Source: JACVRW01 sp963808545
GTDB lineage: Bacteria > Actinomycetota > Thermoleophilia > Solirubrobacterales > Thermoleophilaceae
DNA length: 64,000 nt
Assembly: GCA_963808545.1 (NCBI GenBank)
Contig: CAWEGB010000006.1
Span: 372,001-436,000, forward strand
Direction of reading: 5' to 3'
Of the stretch, positions 60,035 to 64,000 are shown one piece after another; position 1 is the first letter of the stretch, and each line of letters opens with the position of its first letter. The notes beneath the pieces were generated by a model, which was not told the DNA's origin, did not search any database, and worked only from the letters and a program-made list of their open reading frames with translations. Both the position numbers and the translations under genes were made by a program.

Positions 60035-61265
60035 GTCCGGACTGCGCCTGGGCTCTCCGCGACAGCGAGTCCACCGTGACCGCCAGCAGCAGGACGCCGC
60101 CCGTGATCACGAACTTCTCGCCGGAACCCAGCCCCAGCAGGCCGAGGCCGTTGTCGATCGAGGCGATCACGAGCGCTCCCAGGAGCGCGCTCTTGATGTG
60201 GCCGATGCCGCCGAACAGCGACGTCCCGCCGATCACCGCGGCGGCGATCGAGTAGAGCAGGATCTCGCCACCGCCCGAGTTCGTGTCCACCGAGCGCAGG
60301 CGCGAGGCCAGCACGAGTCCACCCACCGCGGCCATGAACGAGCAGATGGCGAACACCTGGATCCTGATGCGGTCGACGTTGATCCCGGCGCGGCGCGCGG
60401 CCTCCGCGTTGCCGCCCACGGCGTAGACGTAGCGCCCGAACCGGGTGCGCGTGAGCACGAAGCCCCAGAACAGCAGGAAGAAGCCCACGAGCAGGAACAC
60501 GTACGGGATGCCGCGGTCGTCGTTGGCCACCCAGACCACTATCCCGAGGGCGAGGGCCAGGAAGCCGACGCGCAGCGCGATCAGGGTCATGGGATCGTGA
60601 TCGAGCTCGGCCTTGCGACGGACGCGCACCTCGTTCAGCTGGATTCCGGCGAAGATGAGCACGGCCACCAGCCAGAGGATCCACGAGGTGGACTCGGGCA
60701 GGAAGTCGTTGGCCAGACCGATCATGAAGTCGTTCTGGAGCACCACCGTGCCGCGCTCGCCGATCAAGAGCAGCACCACCCCGTTCCAGGCGATCAGGCC
60801 GGCGAGGGTGACCACGAACGAGGGGATGCCGATCTTGGTGATGATCAGCCCGTGGAAGGTGCCGATGGCGATGCCCGAAAGCAGGGCGAGTCCGACGGCG
60901 ATCGGGGTGGCCACCTCGCTGCCGTCGGGGATCAGCAGGATGGCCGCGATCACGCCGGCAACGCCCGACACGTAGCCCACTGACAGGTCGATCTCGCCGA
61001 GCAGCAGCACAAAGACCACGCCCATGGCGATGGTGGTGATCGCCGCCGACTGGACGATCAGGTTGACGAAGTTGCCCGCGGTGAGGAACTGGTCGTTCTG
61101 GGTCTGGAAGACGATCGCGATGATGATCAGGCCGACGATGATGGGCAGCGATCCGAGCTGGCCCGAGCGAACGTCGGTCCACCATTCGCGGGCCGCTCCG
61201 GCCAGGCCGCCGCCCTCGGCGCCGGGGACGGGCGCCCCGGGAGCGGGAGGCGCTGCGGTGCTCAT
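60027..61265 (-). CDS. xylH: Sugar ABC transporter permease (XylH-like)
   Basis: Permease of 412 residues. Ten or more hydrophobic segments include GVVFVLLLGEIDLSVGYVSGVAGV and TRFGRYVYAVGGNAEAARRAGINVDRIRI. The block GEILLYSIAAAVIGGTSLFGG is characteristic of the ribose/xylose branch (BPD_transp_2). ATG at 61265 overlaps the ATPase stop (ATGA). Confidence 0.9.
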   Translation of the reverse strand: MSTAAPPAPGAPVPGAEGGGLAGAAREWWTDVRSGQLGSLPIIVGLIIIAIVFQTQNDQFLTAGNFVNLIVQSAAITTIAMGVVFVLLLGEIDLSVGYVSGVAGVIAAILLIPDGSEVATPIAVGLALLSGIAIGTFHGLIITKIGIPSFVVTLAGLIAWNGVVLLLIGERGTVVLQNDFMIGLANDFLPESTSWILWLVAVLIFAGIQLNEVRVRRKAELDHDPMTLIALRVGFLALALGIVVWVANDDRGIPYVFLLVGFFLLFWGFVLTRTRFGRYVYAVGGNAEAARRAGINVDRIRIQVFAICSFMAAVGGLVLASRLRSVDTNSGGGEILLYSIAAAVIGGTSLFGGIGHIKSALLGALVIASIDNGLGLLGLGSGEKFVITGGVLLLAVTVDSLSRRAQAQSGRA

Positions 61266-62089
61266 GCCACCACCTCGCTCTCGTCGGTGAGTCCGGGCAC
61301 CTTGGAGAGCTTGCCCGCGGTGATGGCGTGCACCACCTCCTGCTCGTTGGTCTCGGTGCGCTTGAACTCGGCCACGTTCTGGCCCAGGCGGAGCACCATG
61401 ATGTTGTCCGCCACCTCGAAGATGTCGTGCAGGTTGTGCGAGATGAGGATCACCCCTAGGCCCTGGTCGGCGAGCCGCCTGACCAGGTCGAGGACCTGAC
61501 GCGTCTGGGCCACGCCAAGCGCCGCGGTGGGCTCGTCGAGGATCACCAGCTTGGAGTTCCACATCACGGCCTTCGCCACCGCCACCGACTGGCGCTGGCC
61601 GCCGGAGAGCCCGGCCACCGTCTGGCGCACGCTGCGGATCGTGGTCACCGACAGCCCCTTCAGGGTGTCGCGTGCGCGGGCCTCCATCTTGGTCTCGTCG
61701 AGAGTGTGGGAGGCCTCGAGCTCCTCACGGCCGAGGAACATGTTCTGAACCACGTCGAGGTTGTCGGCCAGCGCGAGGTCCTGGTAGACGACCTCGATGC
61801 CGAGGTCCGAGGCTTCGCGCGGGTGGGTGATGTTCACCGGCTTGCCGTCGTATATGACCTCGCCGCCGTCGATGCGGTAGATCCCCGCCACGCACTTGAT
61901 CAGGGTCGATTTGCCGGCCCCGTTGTCGCCCACCAGCGCGGTGACGCAGCCCGTCGGCACCTTGAAGTCCACCTCGTGCAGCGCGATGACGGCACCGAAG
62001 TGCTTGCTCACCCCGCGCAGCTCGAGCAGCGCTTCCTGCGAAGCAGCCGGCTCGGCCGGCTGCGCACGACCTGCATTCTCCTCCGTCAT
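61262..62089 (-). CDS. Sugar ABC transporter ATP-binding protein, single-domain (FrcA-like)
   Basis: ATPase of 275 residues with one nucleotide-binding domain. Walker A is GDNGAGKST, signature LSGGQRQS, Walker B LVILDEPTAALG, and switch SHNLHDIFEVAD. XylG/RbsA-type proteins carry two domains in about 500 residues, so this is the FrcA-type half-size version that must work as a dimer. Codons 8-17 (RAQPAEPAAS) come from a dispersed palindromic repeat. ATG at 62089. Confidence 0.9.
   Translation of the reverse strand: MTEENAGRAQPAEPAASQEALLELRGVSKHFGAVIALHEVDFKVPTGCVTALVGDNGAGKSTLIKCVAGIYRIDGGEVIYDGKPVNITHPREASDLGIEVVYQDLALADNLDVVQNMFLGREELEASHTLDETKMEARARDTLKGLSVTTIRSVRQTVAGLSGGQRQSVAVAKAVMWNSKLVILDEPTAALGVAQTRQVLDLVRRLADQGLGVILISHNLHDIFEVADNIMVLRLGQNVAEFKRTETNEQEVVHAITAGKLSKVPGLTDESEVVA
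62039..62069. repeat. Dispersed 31-base palindromic repeat, copy 2
   Basis: Identical over 31 bases to 13099-13129, with the perfect stem GCAGCCGG-CTCGG-CCGGCTGC. Here it is inside the 5' end of the sugar ATPase gene and is translated as part of a non-conserved N-terminal extension. This suggests insertion of a REP-like element that stayed in frame. Confidence 0.75.
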
Positions 62090-62129
62090 TCAGTCCCTCT
62101 CTCCTCCTGGGCTCCCGGCCCTCACCCGG

Positions 62130-62183
62130 GCCGCGGCGGACTCTACGCCGCGGCGCTCCGGGGCGCCAGCGACGCCCCGGAGC
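62130..62183. promoter_or_regulatory. Tandem hairpins between binding-protein and ATPase genes
   Basis: Two perfect stems stand side by side: GCCGCGGCG (62130-62138) with CGCCGCGGC (62146-62154), and GCTCCGGGGCG (62155-62165) with CGCCCCGGAGC (62173-62183), each with a 7-base loop. They lie in the 127-base gap downstream of the binding-protein gene. Such structures often protect the upstream mRNA or partly terminate it, giving more binding protein than transporter. Confidence 0.65.
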
Positions 62184-62216
62184 TTGCAGCGGTGGTACTT
62201 CTTGATCCGTCTCGGG

Positions 62217-63322
62217 CTAGAGCCCCAACTCCTCGCACTTCGACGCGAGCTTCCCGGCGCAGATGTCCTCCTTGGTCGGGAAGTCCGGGTTGCCGATGTA
62301 CTCGGAGATGTTGTCCGAGGTCACCGGGACCGGCTCCAGCAGCACGCTCGGAACCTCTTCGCTGCCGTTGTCGATGGGCGTGGTGTCGGCCTTCGGCTTC
62401 TGGCCCTTGGCCAGCGCGATCGCCAGGTCGGCGGCCGCATTGGCCTCCTTCTCGATCGCCTTGTAGACGGTCATGCACTGATCGCCGTTGACGATGTTCT
62501 GGATGCCCTCGAGCGTGGCGTCCTGACCCGTCACCGGCACCTGCGGCAGCTTGCGCTGCTTGATGGCCGAGATGGCCGCGTTGGCCAGGCCGTCGTTGGC
62601 CGCCAGCACGCCGTCGACCTTGTTGTCGTTGGCCTGCAGCATCTGCTCGAAGATCGTCAGCGCCTGCTGGTTGTCCCAGTCGGGCACGGACTGATCGTCG
62701 ATCTCCGTCCAGTCACCGGACTTGAACTTCGGATCGATAACCGAGTCGTAGCCGTTCTTGAACAGGGTCGCGTTGTTGTCCGTCGGCGAGCCGTTGAGCA
62801 CCGCCACCTGTGCGCCCTGCTTGTCCCCGAGACAGTCCACGAGACCCTGTCCCTGGAGCTCTCCGACCTTCTCGTTGTCGAACGAGACGTAGTAGTCGGT
62901 GTCCTGCGTGTCGAGCGTCAGGCGGTCGTAGTCGATCACCTTCACGCCCTGTGCCTGGGCGTTGGCCGCAATGGCCGCGCCCGAGCCCGAGTCCAGGTTC
63001 ACGAGCAGAAGAACCTTCGCTCCGTTCGTGATGGCCTGCTCGGCCTGCTGCTGCTGGGTTGACTTGCTCGCCTCGGCGTTCGTGATGTCCGCTTCCACGC
63101 CGGCGGCCTCGAAGGCCTTCTGCAGGGCGGGCCGGTCGACGGTCTCCCAGCGCACCGAGGACTTCGAGTCGGGCAGGAGAACACCCACCCTCGGCGCGTC
63201 GCGCCGCCGCCGCTGTCTCCGCCGCCTCCACCGTCGTCGTCATCGTCTCCGCAGGCAGCCAGCCCGCTCATGGCAAGGGCCCCGGCTGCTACCAGCGCCC
63301 ACAACGTGCTCCTCTTGGACAC
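62217..63322 (-). pseudogene. xylF: Sugar ABC transporter substrate-binding protein (XylF-like), frameshifted after signal peptide
   Basis: The GTG at 63322, preceded by AGGAGGAGGG, opens a lipoprotein signal peptide (STLWALVAAGALAMSGLAAC) followed by a Gly/Asp linker. The mature protein (VGVLLPDSKSSVRWETVDRP, YDRLTLDTQDTDYYVSFDNEKVG, GSPTDNNATLFKNG, CAGKLASKCEELGL) is in a different frame from about 63190 down to 62217. A single missing G in the GGC run (63197-63212) explains it. The sequence is otherwise a normal xylose-type binding protein. Confidence 0.85.
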
Positions 63323-63362
63323 GTTCCCTCCTCCTGTTGGGGTTGCTTGTTCTGCTTCTTAC

Positions 63363-64000
63363 TCACGCCGCCGCGCTCCCGGCCACGCGTGCGGCCACCT
63401 CGTGCTCGGACTGCATGAGCACGAGTGACAGGGCGCCAAGCAGGTTGGCGCGCTCGCCGAGTTCTCCCGCCACGATCTCCAGCCCGTCGCCCGCCGCCGG
63501 CAGCGCGTCACGCGCCACCGCCTCACGCAGCGGCTCGAGCAGGAGCTCGCCTGCCTCCCCGAGGTCGCCTCCGACGACGACCATCTCGGGGCCGAACAAG
63601 TTGATGAGGCCGGCCAGGGCTCGGCCCACGGCCTGGCCCGCGTCGCCGATCGCCCGGCGACAGCCGGCGTCGCCGGCCTCGGCCGCGTCGATCATCTCGG
63701 GCACCGTCATCTCCTCACCACGGCTCGCGCGCATGAGGGCGAGCAGAGCCTGCGTTGAGGCGACGGTCTCGAGACAGCCGCGGTTGCCGCAGCGGCAGAG
63801 CAGGCCCTGATCGTCCACCACGACGTGGCCGATCTCACCCGCCGTGCCGCGAGCCCCGCGGTAGGGCCGGCCGTCGACGACCATGCCGGCGCCCACCCCC
63901 GATCCGATCTGGACGTAGGCGGCGAAGCGCGCGTTGCGGCCCGCTCCCAGCGTGACCTCGGCGAGGGCGCCGAGATTGGCGTCGTTGTCGACATACACCG
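63363..64000 (-). CDS. ROK family protein, C-terminal part (cut by window end)
   Basis: ROK-fold kinase or repressor. Visible are VDNDANLGALAE, QIGSGVGAGMVVDGRPYRGARGTAGEIGH and the zinc-binding ROK signature CRCGNRGCLETVAS. The C-terminal part has GLINLFGPEMVVVGGDLG. It probably regulates, or phosphorylates the product of, the xylose-type transport operon immediately downstream (41 bases away). The N terminus, which would tell a repressor (with HTH) from a kinase, lies outside the window. Confidence 0.88.
   Translation of the reverse strand, partial: VYVDNDANLGALAEVTLGAGRNARFAAYVQIGSGVGAGMVVDGRPYRGARGTAGEIGHVVVDDQGLLCRCGNRGCLETVASTQALLALMRASRGEEMTVPEMIDAAEAGDAGCRRAIGDAGQAVGRALAGLINLFGPEMVVVGGDLGEAGELLLEPLREAVARDALPAAGDGLEIVAGELGERANLLGALSLVLMQSEHEVAARVAGSAAA

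Noticed and set aside
61262..62089. Truncated two-domain XylG
   Set aside because: One intact nucleotide-binding domain with normal ends and overlap joins fits the naturally single-domain FrcA type.
1..64000. tRNA, rRNA, CRISPR, integrase or attachment sites
   Set aside because: I looked for cloverleaf-like segments, repeats with spacers and recombinase motifs and found none that I could support.

Overview
The window is very GC-rich, densely packed DNA from a free-living, aerobic actinobacterium. The strong G/C bias at third codon positions, frequent GTG and TTG starts, F420-type enzymes, a twin-arginine lipoprotein, a MeaB homologue and a mycobacterial-type methylglucose-polysaccharide gene set all fit Actinomycetota. 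A deep branch such as Thermoleophilia/Solirubrobacterales is my best guess, but it is an inference. I see no tRNA, rRNA, CRISPR array, transposase or phage gene. No gap between genes exceeds about 210 bases. Genes are commonly joined by 4-base start/stop overlaps (ATGA, GTGA, TTGA).

Region by region. 0-3.2 kb: the end of a DNA photolyase, a small unknown protein, a membrane protein and a methyltransferase. 3.2-7.6 kb: a 168-base imperfect palindrome, then methyltransferase, CPBP protease, GH57 and GT4 genes that look like the mycobacterial Rv3030-Rv3031-Rv3032 set for 6-O-methylglucose polysaccharide. 8.2-27 kb: a catabolic island of about 16 genes. It holds two flavin amine oxidases, an ADP-forming CoA ligase, an acyl-CoA dehydrogenase, a Rieske oxygenase, two TetR regulators, a polyamine-type ABC transporter, a carotenoid-oxidoreductase-like flavoprotein, a class III aminotransferase, an SDR, a CaiD-like hydratase and a secreted glycerophosphodiesterase. 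Three copies of one 20-base operator sit in the three divergent promoter regions and tie the island together. Carnitine/betaine-like or polyamine substrates are the likely food.

27-41 kb: MMPL transporter, DUF559 protein, acyltransferase, a three-gene two-component system, an ABC exporter pair, MeaB, a CHAD protein, and a Fur regulator divergent from an MbfA/VIT-type iron transporter. 41-51 kb: a membrane glycosyltransferase-like protein, a degenerate HD-GYP/GGDEF protein, acyl-CoA dehydrogenase, DUF429, and an operon of sigma factor, HTH protein, small protein and ImmA/IrrE protease. Next comes an unusual operon in which a GcvH-like protein lacks its lipoyl lysine and an aminotransferase-fold protein lacks every key PLP-binding residue, followed by a PPOX/F420 protein.

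51-64 kb: amidohydrolase, cysteine dioxygenase and carbonic anhydrase behind an operator-like palindrome; EamA transporter; SDR, NYN nuclease and MmgE/PrpD run; a glycine-tailed membrane protein; an SCP2-hydrolase fusion; and a xylose-type ABC transporter with a Gfo/Idh/MocA dehydrogenase and a ROK regulator or kinase. Four genes appear frameshifted (near 25.74, 43.24, 58.85 and 63.2 kb), three of them in G/C runs. This could reflect sequencing error as easily as real decay.
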